From Liquidambar formosana (lineage: Eukaryota > Streptophyta > Magnoliopsida > Saxifragales > Altingiaceae), in the NCBI GenBank assembly GCA_039720395.1, contig CM077822.1, positions 17,687,043 through 17,751,042 of the forward strand: a stretch of DNA of 64,000 nucleotides, in the 5' to 3' direction. Positions 1 through 12,482 of the stretch are shown piece after piece. The notes beneath the pieces are model-generated. The model had not been told where the DNA came from. It worked only from the letters and a program-made list of their open reading frames with translations, and made no database searches. The translations under genes were made by a program, and so were the position numbers. How positions within the stretch are numbered: the stretch's first letter is position 1; every line of letters begins with the position of its first letter.

Positions 1-1208
1 TCGAGCACACGCACTTTTCAAGTTTTTGCTTTATGAGTGGAATTGTTATATCAGTTTTCAAGTTTCTTAAACCGTATGTGTGTAGGAGAGAATTAAGGGA
101 AACAAGTTGTAATGGATTTTTTTAAGTTGATAAAATTATCAAATTGTCTCTTAAATTTATTAATTTGTAAAGGTATTTTAGTATTTTTCAAGGTGCAGTT
201 CAATCCACAAATGAAATTGGCTTTGTATATTAGTAAGATAGATTAACGAATTCACCAAAAAAAAAAAAAAAAAAAAAAAGTAGAAATTTTGAAATAATTA
301 ATTTTTTGGGCACTTCACTATTGGCTTTTTGGGGGCACGATTATGTTTCCATGCCAACAACCAAGTGGCGCCCATCATAACACGGTTTCACGCTTGTCAC
401 AAAACTTCATTACATCAATTTACAGTTTTACCCTCACCATGCATGAAAAGGGGCATACAACATAATGATCCATTCGTAGAACTAGGACCATTGATTATGT
501 GGACCAATCTAACATGGGTTAGTTATAAGTTAAGAAATTTGCACCCAATTGTTTGTCCTTTTTCTTTGTTCTTTCTTTTTCATTGAGAGGGATATTTTGA
601 TATTTAGTCCGACTAATCTTTAAATAAAAACAAGATCATCATTTTTTCTGTATTGATTAACACTTGATATTGAACCCACCTTCTAATTAATCCCAAGAGA
701 GAATGGGAGGTCAAATCAGATCTTTTCAGTTAGTCTATCTAGTTGAAATAAGGAACTTTCTAAACAATGTAAAATAAAAACTGATTGGACTTATTTTCAG
801 TTAGGTCAGATTTTCAAGTTTATCAAATAACCCTTTATTCGATCGTGTAAGTCTTAATAAAAGACCACAAGTCCATCCCTTGGGTTTCACCCAATTGTAA
901 AAATTGCAAGTAATTTTATATTGTTGCACCAAAAGGTTGGCCATATGATTGAACAGTCCAAATGAATGGGTTTGTTGGTAGGTTATGTGGGTAGCCATTA
1001 ATTTATAACTAAAACAATCATGAGATGGATTCTTGGTCGAGACAAATCCGCTAATCTTACACTCTTTTTTGCTTTAACTACGGTAATCTTCGCTTAATAT
1101 GTTTGATTGATGAGTAAGATTTTAGATGGAGCTAGACCCCACATAATTAGCATCGAGCCTCAAGTCCTCAACCATTTTTTCCTACCTTCACATAGACGCA
1201 AGAGTGTC

Positions 1209-1209
<1 letters not shown>

Positions 1210-1237
<28 letters not shown>
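1210..1237. repeat. (GA)n microsatellite
   Basis: About 14 uninterrupted GA units read directly from the sequence, followed by an imperfect GA-rich tail. Confidence 0.95.
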
Positions 1238-1240
<3 letters not shown>

Positions 1241-1518
1241 GAGAGAAGGGTTGTGCCCTTTTCACTTTTTACTCAATTGCATCTTTTACATAATGAAAAG
1301 GAAAAGCTAGATTTTGTAGGCCTCGTTTGTTACCATAAATCTGGAGGGTCTAACTCAGCTCCCATGAGCTTCCTTTTTGCAAAGTGAGGTGTTTTCAAAT
1401 CCAATTCCGACTTGAACCCACTGGGGTAACCGGGTCAGTCCAAACTCCAATGTGGGTGTGGCTAGGTTAATTGGGTTAAAGGGCACTTCCTCTTCCCTTT
1501 TTTTTTTTCTTTTTTTTT

Positions 1519-1523
<5 letters not shown>

Positions 1524-1572
<49 letters not shown>
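1524..1572. repeat. (CT)n microsatellite
   Basis: About 24 CT units in a row, preceded by T- and C-rich runs. Length polymorphism is likely. Confidence 0.95.
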
Positions 1573-1576
<4 letters not shown>

Positions 1577-2195
1577 GGGTAAGAAGGGGAGAGAGAAAAG
1601 TCACAACTCACAAGATAACACATTGGTGTGAATGAGTGAATAGTGCATTTTGGAACTCAATTATTGTGTCTTTTAAATCTCAATGAACTATTTTATTTAA
1701 ATAGTAAATTCTTCCACTATTATATTGGTGATATAATTACATTAATTTATTAATCAATAAAATTATTGGTAAATATTATATTGTTGATGTTTGCTCATAT
1801 CTTGATCACACCACAAGCCACATTCAAGTACCTTTTTATGCTATAGGTCCATCTGGCTAACCCAGCATTTTTCTAATTTTTTTTATTATTTTGTTTTTTT
1901 AAATAAGATTTTCTAATTTTGTTAGCAAAAAGGTTATCATAAATAGATAATCTCCCCTCATAAAGAACTTCAGTTAATCCTCCTCGCATTTCTATAATAC
2001 AATGCAAAAAACAATGCCCGCTTGCAATCGTTACATGGAGAAGCACACAATTGAGGGTCTCACATATAAAATGATAAACACTTACACTTGTTGGTCAAAG
2101 ATTTATATTATCCTAGTGAACTTTAAGTATTCCGAGGTCAAAACTCTGAGACACCCTCGTTCAAAAATAAATAAATAAATAAAAAACGTTCACGT

Positions 2196-2379
2196 TATGT
2201 TTGGATAAGGGATTTTTAGGTGGAATTTGCTTTTGAAATGGAATTTGTAAAATTTTTATAAGAATTTTGTCTGAATTTGTAAAATTTTTATTAGGATGAG
2301 ATGAACAAAATTCTAATAAAAATTTTACAAATTCCATCTCAAAAGCAAATTTCACCTAAAAATTTCTTATCCAAACATA
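2196..2379. mobile_element. Foldback MITE, about 184 bp
   Basis: The two ends are near-perfect inverted repeats over about 60 bases. The left end begins TATGTTTGGATAAG and the right end finishes CTTATCCAAACATA, with matching inner blocks (AATTTGCTTTTGA on the left, its complement on the right). The whole element can fold into one hairpin and has no coding capacity. A TA dinucleotide flanks the TGTTTGG ends, but no longer target-site duplication is clear, so the superfamily is left open. Confidence 0.8.
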
Positions 2380-4141
2380 GCGTCAAATATTTTTAGGATA
2401 ATTTTTCATCAAGTAGATCCTCTAAAGGTCCCATGCATGCTAATGTAGCTCATGCATTAATTTTCATATTGACATTTTTATAGAGGTTTTGAATTTTAAG
2501 TCATCTCATCTAGTAGGGGGTTCCAACAAGGATTCTAGTGTCTAAATGGGTGTCGATCAATTTATATAAAATAAAATAGAGAAGAAGGGGTAAAATCTAG
2601 CTTCTATATGGAAAATAAGAGGAAGCTTCTTTTTTCCGTGTTGGCCGGAGAGTTTTGGATATTGTTAGGAAACTTCTTTTATTTGTTTTAGAGTGTTAGG
2701 GATATTGTAAGAGCCGTCAATTGGGGTACTCTTAAGATTTGGCAGTGTGAGCTTCTTCGAAGCATTATAATTCTTGGATTTACTTCGACTTGAGACGTTC
2801 AAAGCGAGCTGTAAATAAATGACACTCTTAAATTTCCATTGCCACGACAAAACTAGGTTCTTGAAATGGCCCCAAAATTTACTCTTTGTGTTTGCATTGT
2901 GAGGTGTCGTGCATTCTTAATTTTATCGTTGGACTCCAAGCTAACAGGAATAAGGGTTTTGTGCTTTTGATTTGTTCTGAATGTGGAATTTTATTTTTTT
3001 TTATTTTTTATTTTTGGGGGGGCGGTTGGCCTAACCGAACACTAATTATCGACAATGGATTTAAGTCTCCATCTCGTCCATCAGGGGCAAAGACAGGATT
3101 TATTTTCAATGGGGGCACTATGCTATGATTCTATGAAGTGGGAATTGAGAACTAAAAACCTTAGAAAGCATTTTTTTAAAAAAATTACATTTTAATAATT
3201 ATTTTTCAATTTAATACCAAAAAAAGGATTTGTTTTGTCAACTTATTACAAATTGACTGTAAATATACTTTAAAATGACTACCATGTTCCTCTTTTTGGT
3301 ATTATGTTGAGAAATAATCATCAAATGGTAATATCTCTCCCAAAAAATAAAAATAAAAATAAAAAACTTAGTTGAGCCAGTGGGGGCACAGTGCCCCCAA
3401 AGGCCCCCTAGCTCCGCCCATGTCGTCAATGGACTTAATCATTTTGTCGAATCATATAAATTTGTTGTTCTTTTTGTGTCTGATTTTTTTACAATTTATT
3501 TTACGGTCATTGTGCAACAACAACAATAGTACTATATGAGAAATATGAGAGTGATTGGCAAACAAATTTCTAGTAATGGTATTTCATTTATTTATGCATC
3601 TACTTATTTTTGAACGAAAGCGACTCTCTAACAAAGCAAAACGTATACTTCTTGTTCGCTTCATACTAATAGACTCGAAAGTATTAATTTCCATCAAAAC
3701 AAATGGATCGTTGGTTGTGTTTGTTTCACCCTAAATCGCCATTTGATATTGACAACGCTAAATGAGCAACTATTGTGTGACAAATAGTAATATTCTCGTT
3801 TGTTTTTCTCAATTGATCTCACAAACCCAAGTGAGAATTATATCATGTAGCTTAATTGTGTGCTATGAAGACAATTTTTTTTAATTCTAAAAGTCACATA
3901 AACCAAAAAACAAGTAGAAAATTTGTTTGGCAACGTGTTGTCGAAAATTGTTTTTTGAAACAACTCACCTTTAGCAACAAAAATAAAAAAGTGTTCCCAA
4001 ATTATATTTTCTATTTTTTGTTTAAGAAACATATATAAACAGGATTGGTTTTGAATTTTTTGGGGTTTAGGCGAACTCTTTAAATAGGGCCCTCTTTACC
4101 CAAAATTTTTTTTTTCCTAATATATGTCGACATAAAGTTGG
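2380..4141. other. Intergenic, no gene seen
   Basis: AT-rich DNA with no recognisable coding segment. Apart from a possible degenerate element at 3084-3419, I see only homopolymer runs. Confidence 0.6.
3084..3419. mobile_element. Possible degenerate non-autonomous DNA transposon
   Basis: The left end (GGGGCAAAGACAGGATTT, then GGGGGCACTATG) is loosely complementary to the right end (GTGCCCCC, then CCCCCTAGCTCCGCCC). This resembles the diverged terminal inverted repeats of a small transposon. No clean target-site duplication is visible, so the call is weak. Confidence 0.35.
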
Positions 4142-4425
4142 TTTGCACATCCCACTGATTTTAATTTCTTAAGGTTTTAGAAAAATATAAACAGTTTTTA
4201 AGAAAATTGTTTGCGACATCCACTGGAAAACATCATTTTGAACAACTTTGCAGAAGAAAATTTTTCTAAAATATTTCGTTTAAGTAAACTTTTTGGTCAA
4301 AAATTAAATATGAATGAAAGTTATTCAAAATGATGTTTTCTAGTAAATTACGTAACAAATTATTATAAAAACCTTTTAAATTTTTAGTAAAACCTTGATA
4401 AATAAAAATTAGTGGAGTGTGCAAA
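4142..4425. mobile_element. MITE of a four-copy local family (copy 1)
   Basis: An inverted-repeat element of about 284 bp. The arms begin TTTGCACA and end TGTGCAAA, run through AAGGTTTTA and its complement, and each carries the 17-base word AAAACATCATTTTGAAC or a close variant. The same arms recur at 17050-17348, 22758-22855 and 26821-27070. It has no coding capacity and the target site is not resolved. Confidence 0.8.
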
Positions 4426-4937
4426 TAAAATTAATGGATTGCAATAACCATTCTCTTCGGAAAAAGAAAAAAAAATTAAACCTAGTACAAGAAGTAGTCC
4501 CAAAATGAGATCCTTATTTTTGAACCAAAATGTGGAGTTGTAGGTGGCCGCCTTGCTCCCCTACCCAAACCAACGCTGTATATAAAACCGTAGAAAACAT
4601 TATATACTTAATTTTTTTTACCATTATATGAAACTTTCGTTTAAGAACAATTTCTTGAGTCCAGAACCAAATAAAATATGATTTTTTCCTTTTTGAGCAA
4701 GTAAAGGTTAGACGTACGTTAGTAAGTTATATGAACTATGAAGACCTGTTTCAAACCTAAACTCTGGCTAACACACTGAGAAGACTTTACCACATAAGCA
4801 AAGTGGCATATTTTATTCATGAAATTATAGAAAATTAATCTACAATGTATGACTTCACAAGCAATGATAATAATTAAGCTGAACAATAAGTTATCTCTAA
4901 ATTGATCAATGAAGGTATAGGTCAATATTAATTCAAT

Positions 4938-5283
4938 AATTAGGTTTTTGCTTGATGAAACATCACAGGATCCCATGTCCCCTACCATACAAAACGTTGC
5001 ACATGAAAATCAATGTGAAACCATCCAATGGTTGCACCATCCCTAGCTCATGCTACAAACTGCCCCAAAAAGGACACCATTTGGGTAATTCAATGTTGCT
5101 AATAAATTAGGTTTGTGCTTGAAGAAACATATATAAGCAAACTGAGTTATCACTTGACCCCATGTCCCCCCTACCATACAAAGATGGCACATGAAAAAAA
5201 ATCAATTTGAGCCACCCAATTCGAAGGAGCATACCCTAGCTCACACTACAAATTGTCCCAAGGGCACAATACTCGGATAATTC
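4938..5283. repeat. Diverged tandem duplication, units about 155-180 bp
   Basis: Unit 1 (about 4938-5091) and unit 2 (about 5105-5283) share, in the same order, AATTAGGTTT, GCTTGA, CATGTCCCC, CTACCATACAAA, GCACATGAAAA, CCCTAGCTCA and a final TAATTC. They differ by substitutions and by an insertion in unit 2. No protein is encoded. Confidence 0.8.
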
Positions 5284-5549
5284 TGCCCTCACAATAAGAT
5301 CTGACACGTATTTTGGATTACGACTGATTTCATGCAAAAGAGAGAGCTCCAATAAGTTGGATAATGGAGATCAAAAGCTCTCCATGTGTGCACCATGTGC
5401 TAGGTCGAACCATGGGGTACCCCACCTCTCACATCATTTCCCTCTTGCCATAATCCGTAATTCCATATATATATTCACTAAATATTCTTATTTCTTTCAT
5501 TGAAATTATATATAAGAGAGAAAATCCTCATCTATACCTATAATAAAAA

Positions 5550-5580
<31 letters not shown>

Positions 5581-6311
5581 GAATGGTGCACGGATAGATT
5601 CTTCACTTTTTGGTGGGGTTTAAAGGCTATTGTGGCTATTGTGGCTCATTTATCCTTTTTTATCAAAGCCAAAACAGTACGTTGACAAAAATAAGTAGCC
5701 CAAGTACGTCCTTGGCTATATCTTAAAGGCATCCTCTTTGAGCGATGTGGTGGCGGTGGTGGGTGGGGAATTTGGGTCTGAAAAAATCAGTGTAACCCAT
5801 CGTTTTTATTAAGTGGTGGTTTACCATTTGAGCTACTATTAAGTGTATTAATCGGTTCAGATGAAACCCAAAAAAAAAAAAAAAAAAAAAACCCGGGGCT
5901 ACCGGCTTTCCCATCAACGAATTCGGAGATATAAATTTCTTTCTTTTTTTTTTTTTTGGTCAATAATTAATGATGGTAAAATTATGGGCAAGCATATACG
6001 TAGCACAATGTCAATGTGAACATTATCTTGTTACCAAATTGGTGCAACGAGCCATGTTGCACAAATGGACCCAGTGGATTTTTTTTTTGCCCCTCTCTTC
6101 AGTGGTATTTTGTGGGGGAGTCCTAGTCAATAGTAATTTTCTTGTGATTTGGGGTTATTTTTTTTAGTTTGCTCCACTTGGTGTTATCCCCTGTTTTTCT
6201 CTGTTTGCTTTTCAGGTGTTGGGTGCTGGTATCACCTTCATAGTTTGGGTGTAATTTTCCTTTTTCATTATTAATGAAAATATTTGCTTCTCGCAATCAT
6301 GCACATAAAAT
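5284..6311. other. Intergenic, no gene seen
   Basis: AT-rich sequence with poly-A runs near 5554-5580 and 5870-5890 and a poly-T run near 5947. No exon-like frame or repeat structure is apparent. Confidence 0.6.
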
Positions 6312-6583
6312 TAAGGGTGCAAATCGGTTCAGTTTGTGGCCAAGATAGTACCAAACCGACTTAGGTCAATTCTGTCAAACCAAGTTAGTTCGGTTCGGTT
6401 CTCAGTTTCATAACATGGCATAAATCATGCACATAAAGTCGACCAACATAATTGTTAGAGTTTGCGAAATCTAACAGCATAAGAATCATGTTAGAAATTG
6501 TGTACAAAAATTATGTGATCTTTGTACGAACCTACTCCAAACCGAAAACTGAACTGAACCAATAATTATGGAATGCACCCTTA
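6312..6583. mobile_element. hAT-like MITE, diverged
   Basis: The left end TAAGGGTGCAAATCGGTTCA pairs with the right end, which finishes TGCACCCTTA and contains TGAACTGAACC. A terminal repeat of the form TAAGGGTGCA resembles plant hAT elements such as the one at 11073. An 8-bp target-site duplication could not be confirmed. Confidence 0.6.
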
Positions 6584-6767
6584 CTTATATAAAAGAGGTA
6601 ATTTCGATTAATTACTTTTCTAAGCATTTTTTCAGCTTTGGTAGCTGGTTGCAACTTGCAACAAATGCATATACAAAGGGTTCGAAAACTATATATATAT
6701 ATATAGACTTGTAGATCACAAAATGCTAGAATATGAAGCCCTTGTGGCAACAAATATAACCTAATTA

Positions 6768-6915
6768 GGGAAATGCTACGGTCAGCCGTGGACGCGTGAC
6801 TGTCATGCCCTGGTTGGTGTGTGCGTGACAGACGTCATAGGACCCACACGCTCGTGTCACGCACACTACCAACAGATCGCAACGGTCGTGCCTCCACGAC
6901 TCACCATAGCATCCC
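6768..6915. mobile_element. Mutator-type MITE, 148 bp, with 10-bp TSD
   Basis: The element starts GGGAAATGCTACGGTCAGCC and ends with the approximate complement (ACTCACCATAGCATCCC). Its GC-rich core contains an inner inverted pair (GTGTGCGTGAC and GTCACGCACAC). An exact 10-bp direct repeat AACCTAATTA flanks it (6758-6767 and 6916-6925). Terminal inverted repeats with a 9-10 bp duplication are typical of Mutator-like elements. It is non-coding and more GC-rich than its surroundings. Confidence 0.85.
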
Positions 6916-7294
6916 AACCTAATTAGGCTACCCCAACCTAATTGAGCATATTCTGTGTGTGTTATATTATTATATAGACTTCTTTTAATACCAAACCGTC
7001 TATGCAAGATTCTCATGTCCAATTTGCACTAGGGGACGTGCGAAAAATCCAATCTTCCCTGAAAACCAAAAGGAAGCTATGTCATATCACTACATCAGGT
7101 ATACTGTTAAGTAATAAGGTGGACTAGGAATTTTGTTTCCACAATGATTACATTTATTTATTTTTTTCCTTTTGGACATATTGTCTTCAACTTCTTGTGC
7201 ATGACATACTTGATTAAACTTTACTATCAGTCTATCCTCCTCCAGATTAAAAATATGTGAGGTTTATGTGTGAAGTGGAATAGCTATTTTAAAA

Positions 7295-7424
7295 AAGGGG
7301 CAATTACATATTGGTTTGGCTATGGGCAAATAATTACAATTTATAGTCATTCTTAGTTGAGTTAGTAGTCATTTACTAGAAAGTTAATAATCTCCTAATT
7401 AACCAATCTATAATTCCCCCCTTG
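7295..7424. mobile_element. Small MITE, family also at 12334
   Basis: The left end GGGGCAATTACATATTGGTT pairs with the right end AACCAATCTATAATTCCCCC. The interior has AATAATTACA and AGTTAGTAGTCATTTA, which recur in the copy at 12334-12482. A one-ended relative (GGGGGGATTTTAGATTGGTC) lies near 37876. Confidence 0.7.
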
Positions 7425-7455
7425 AAAAAGGGCACTTACAGATTGGTCCAATTAA

Positions 7456-7535
7456 GCAATGGTATGATTGATTAAGTAACAATCTCCTCACTTGTTAAGT
7501 GAGTGATCTCAGATTCAAACTCATGGAGAAGCATT
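7456..7535 (+). mobile_element. Possible tRNA-derived SINE head, degenerate
   Basis: The order ATGATTGATTAAG, CTCACTTGTTAAGTGAG, ATCTCAGATTCAAACTC resembles the A-box and B-box region of a tRNA-related SINE, with the B box decayed from GGTTCRANNC. No tail or target-site duplication was resolved. This is a pattern-memory call and could be wrong. Confidence 0.35.
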
Positions 7536-7899
7536 AATATCTATTTATTGATATTAAGATAGGGTAAGAGTAGAAGGAAGGTTCCAAGTAGCTATTTGAA
7601 AAGGCCCAGCTAGAGCCTCAAGATGCATACCCCTCAAAGACATATAATAGCCATGATGCTCGATCTTACCATTAATTGCATAGAACTATAGAAGTAGTTT
7701 TTTACTTTACATTGATTAATAATGCTCATAATAAATCTCACTAGCCGGTAACTAACCACAACGAAAAATAGGGAGTCAAAAGGTTTTTTTAGTGTAAATC
7801 TCTAACTCATTACACTATCAAACTTATAAAAAATGATGAGTGTATGCATGGATATGATAATACATACATGTATAAATGGTATAATATATATATACAGTC

Positions 7900-8170
7900 C
7901 TGATCAGATCAACACGTATTGATATAAGTTATATCAATACCATGCGTTAGAGATTATACCTCATGCTTAAACCCAATATACCATGTAATTCACTAATGTA
8001 AGATAACAATAGATGAGTAGAGGCTGATATAAATTATATCAACCCCGCATTAGGAATTGTATCTCGTGCATTAATGGGTTACTGTGTACATAGGGCTAAT
8101 GCAAAGGATATAATTTTTAATACATGGTGTTGATATAACTTATATTAACACATGTTCACTTTATCAAAAC
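7900..8170. mobile_element. MITE with TGATATAAGTTATATCA palindromes (copy 1)
   Basis: The block carries outward inverted ends (TGATCAGATCAACACGT and AACACATGTTCA) and several near-palindromic words of the type TGATATAAGTTATATCA. It alternates with ACC..GCGTTAGAGATT and GCATTAGGAATTGTA segments. A closely related element sits in PAP23 intron 3 (30130-30284). It is non-coding. Confidence 0.65.
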
Positions 8171-11064
8171 TGTTATATATAATTTTATAATTTTCTAGTA
8201 CATACTATACGAGATTTGTGCCAAAATTGCACCGACACTGGGAGTGCTAGCTCATGGCAGCTCATAGGGCCGGTTTTTCTTGCCACCCTTAATTATTTTC
8301 TTTCCATTTTTGACCAAATATCTCCCATTTCACACATCGGGTATAGAAGAGGTCCGACTCCGACCAACACCCTTCAAAGTTCAAAATGAGGCGGGTCCGC
8401 TGCAAAAGTTGAGTGCAAGCCAAGCAAGCGCCCGCCAACCGAATTCAATTCCGGGTCAGGGCGTGGGACCCACCCACTCAACCATCACCAATCACCGACG
8501 ACACATCGCATACACCCTCACATGGCCACCTTGCGCTCATTAAGGAGAGGAGACTTTTGATTGGCTCACGTTCAAACACCACCTTTTTCCTTTCTCTCTC
8601 TAAAATCCTCCTCTCTCTCTCTAAATCTTTGCCTGCGGAGTGATTTACGGAGTCCTTTGACAATCTCAACCGTTGAATTCTTAACAGAATATTTAGAAAA
8701 AAAATTATCTTCTAGTAACCACTTCCCAAATTAATACCAAAAAAAAAATTTTAGTCAAATTACAGCAGAGTGATAGAACAATCCTTTTTTGGGTATTTGT
8801 TTGAGAAGTGATCACCTTCTGGTAATGTTTTTTGATTATATTTGTTTAATATAATAATATAATAATATATACAGTAAATGTGTACAGAAAAAGGGAGTGA
8901 GAATAAGACAGCCCACGTGGTTGTACGGGCAGGTTGGTGAAACAATCCTAACCGAAGAATCTTCTCTTCAAAACAAAAGCACCAGTTTTTTTTTTTTCTC
9001 TCTTATCCATTTAACATTTGTAGGAGAGATTGGCGGGTAGTTGGCAAAGGCAAAAAGGGGCAAAAAGAAAAGAAAAAAGAGAAGTTGGTTTCACAACTAA
9101 TTTCTTGTTTGGTAGGAGAATCAGAGAATAATAAGGCAAGAAGCGGATTTCAATAATTAATTAAATAGGGGTCAAATGGTCCATCATTGGGTGGTTCACA
9201 AGCACACATGAGGTCTTAGTGATCCCAACCTCCATATTAAATGCATGTGTATAGCTGTGTATAATATGAGTAATTGTGAAGTTGGCTTAATTATAAGAGG
9301 TGGACTACTAATTTTGTGAACTTATGTATTGATTAACAGAAGGTCTTGAATGCGACTTTCATTTACTTTTGGAGTGAGTTATGAAATAGATAGTGACCTA
9401 ATCCATGTTCGTAGAAATTAATAGAATCAATAAAAAATAAAAATAAAATAAAATACCTATGATGACCCTAAATTAAAGGGCTTTTCTTCCTTTTTTTTTG
9501 TTCTTTTTTTTTTTTTTTTTGTTTGTTGGCTTTTAAGTATAACCTTAATTTAATCAGTGATGATAAAGGTCTACAGCTTGTAAAATTCAAGATTCCGCTT
9601 TATCACTCTCTGATGCATAGGCTTGTGAGAGTGGTTTGTGTTTCACGAGACTCCACTCCCTCACTATCTATTTGATGCATAACCGTATTTTTAGAATATA
9701 GCTTGTATTTTCAATTCAAACAAGGTTTTTGTGGGCATATTAGGAGTTTTAGTCATTAATTACAACTAATTGATAGCAGCTGCCGCCACCATAACCTCAC
9801 CACATGCATCCATTACTATAGCACCACCATCACAGCCACCCTAATATTTTTAGCACATCATCACTGCCAACCTATCTCCACCACTAACCTTCACCACCAT
9901 GTACTATCATTATTAGATTTTAATCCCATATTAATTTCCACCACCCCTTTAACAATAACTATATTGCAATTACACTAATTAATGGTGGAAAAAGAAGATA
10001 AAATAGGAGGATTATGTGTCCCCCCCCCCCCCCCCTCTCCTCCCTTTCTCTATTTATTTATTTGTTTTTGGTCATTATGTAAGATTGAAATGACGTTATT
10101 TGTCTCCTAGTAATCACAAGTTACCATTAAGTTTAAGAATTTTAATATTTAACCATAATAAAAAACCAATGGATCTTTTGGTATTTTTATTGGATTCTTC
10201 TACATTAAATATTAAAATTATTCCAAACAAGTTTAGGATACCCCTAATAATTAATCAAAAAATTAATAAAAAAAAATGGATAATGATATCACCTCATTTG
10301 GTTGAAAGAGGAAAAGTCTCAAATCAAAACTTGAAAACCAACCAATCTGCCACAAGAGCTGCAGTAGATCTTTCATTTGGATATATATATATATATAAAA
10401 TACAAATTAAACTTATTAATTAGACAAATAAGGCCATTAGGATACAAAACTCTTTAATTATCACACATATATAGAAGATGTCCCCAAAACAATATCGATT
10501 AACACATGGAGCAGCTCACCGTTTTAAGATAAAAGGATGGTACCCCAAAACATAGCTCCGGGCACCACTATATTTTGTCTAGGTTACCATTACATCACAT
10601 TCTCTTTCCGTTCTTGCTCTCTGCCTCCCAAATTTGATCTTAAGTCCCAATGTCCGATCAAACGCGCATCATTAAACCTCTTCCCAAGAAATAATACTGA
10701 CAAAAGTGATAAAAAAAAATTAAAATTTTAAATTTAAGTTGAAGACAAAGGCTGTTATTAAGAGGTTAAGGAGAGGAGAAAAAACGACAGGATAGTTATG
10801 ATAGAGAAAAACCACCTCCAATATATACGAATGATATATCAGCCAATGTGCTAAAAGTCGATCTGAAGGCTGATAGAGCACTTCAAATTGAGACTCTTGT
10901 ACGTTTAGGATTGTAACATCACCACATTTCCGCAAAAGCTACACTCTAGTGTTGGTGGCAATTTATCGTCCTTATCAAGTTAGTCCCAAGTAGGCAAGTA
11001 GCCTCTATTATGAAGCCGTTTTCTTTACTCGAACCCAAAATGTGGTGGTGTTTACTCTGATACG
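8171..11064. other. Intergenic, no gene seen
   Basis: The stretch contains a CCA/ACC-rich low-complexity segment (about 9779-9960), a C homopolymer (about 10020-10034), poly-T near 9510 and an (AT)n run near 10381. The open frames around 8280-8640 and 10100-10420 show no family motif or splice context. Confidence 0.55.
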
Positions 11065-11072
11065 ATCTTAAC

Positions 11073-11773
11073 TAGGGTTGTACACAGATTGATTTAGAGC
11101 GGTTTAGAGTAAAATTATCAACTAATCCACACATAGCAGGTTGTAGATTTTCTAACCCTGCTCTCAAACCATAAATGCTAAAAACCGATGGAATTGGTTA
11201 TTTTTTAAGCAGTTTGTCAGTAATGGTTTGAGCAGATTTGACGGGTTGTATCATATATACCCTTTCTAATTGAGGCTGTTTCTAATATATTGGGCCTTAG
11301 CTAATTAGTACGTTATAAAAAAAATTAATAAATCAAGAAAATATAATTATGTAAGTAGTTAAGTGAAGCTTGATATATACTTACAAAGTATTTTAATTCC
11401 AAAAATGAAAATTATGATTTTATGAGAAAAACACGTTGATCAATGTTGATGAAATTGGTAATAATTAATGTTATTAAAGGTTGGAGGACCCAAAACTCAA
11501 CATCCTAGCAAAATACTAATAAGATAATACATTGTTATGAAATTATAGAGGTACTTGATTTTTATAATTTTATACATATATTATTAAAAGCAGGGGCGGT
11601 TTGGTTTATTTGCGAGTTTGACAAAATTCAACCTACCAATCAAACCGAATCATCAATTTTATTGCTCAATCCGTCCAAACCGTGCCATCAAACCTCTCAA
11701 ACTATTTGATTCGGTGCCGCATAGAGCGAATTAATTTGGTTTGATGGATTGGATGATTTTTTGCACATCCCTA
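11073..11773. mobile_element. Non-autonomous hAT transposon, 701 bp, intact ends
   Basis: The left terminus TAGGGTTGTACA and right terminus TGCACATCCCTA are inverted repeats of the form common in plant hAT elements. An exact 8-bp target-site duplication ATCTTAAC flanks the element (11065-11072 and 11774-11781), the length expected for hAT. Subterminal regions are rich in CGGTTT/AAACCG words, which may be transposase-binding repeats (inference). No transposase frame is present, so movement would need an enzyme supplied in trans. Confidence 0.9.
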
Positions 11774-12333
11774 ATCTTAACCAATAACTCATCTAAAAAC
11801 CTGAGATTGTAACCTTTGTAGGAGAAGGATATAGGGAACAACGCTTACGCAGAAATACAAAGGAGAAATTTGAACAAAAAATGTCCTACTCAGGTACTGG
11901 TAAACACCTTTGACAATAGGAGAAGAAAAAGCCTTCGTATTAGAATCAATCAAGCTGGTCGTCTGGTAACTAAAAGATTTAGCATTAGCCTTTTATTAGT
12001 TGTATCAACTAGTCCAAGTTCCAACCCTAGCTTGGATTAGTTGACAATATTCAACTAATGGTTCAGTCAAGGATCAAAGATGTAAAGTTGATTGAATGGT
12101 CGCCAGTTAGCAACTACAGGTTTATTTTATTTTATTTTGTTTTGTTTCTTTGCAAAAGGTCAATTAGTCAGGTCTTTTTCTCTCTCTCTCTCTCAAACAA
12201 GGGATATCTCAAGCCAATTAGGCCTAAACTAATTCCACCGTAATACACAATTAAACCAACCATAAGCATGTGCATCCAATAATTAAGGAACAACGACTTA
12301 AACTCAGAACCTATGCATGGGTTCCTGATCGAG

Positions 12334-12482
12334 TTTTAGATTTGTCGGGCTACCAAAAAATAATTACAGTTAATAATCATTGTTAGTTAAATTAGTAGTC
12401 ATTTATTGGGAAGTTGGTAGCAATTTGTATTGACCTATAATTATTTTCCGATAACCCAACCAATATAAAATTCCCCCCTTAG
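12334..12482. mobile_element. Small MITE, second copy of the 7295 family
   Basis: It shares AATAATTACA, AGTAGTCATTTA and a right end of the form AACCAATATAAAATTCCCCC with the copy at 7295-7424. The left end (TTTGTCGGGCTACC) is shorter and degenerate. Confidence 0.65.

Larger units (their letters stand above)
1..2195. other. Intergenic, AT-rich, no gene seen
   Basis: No exon-like reading frame is visible on either strand; the short open frames here show no recognisable protein motif. The stretch holds a 23-base poly-A run (257-279), one (GA)n and one (CT)n microsatellite, and otherwise featureless AT-rich DNA. Confidence 0.7.
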
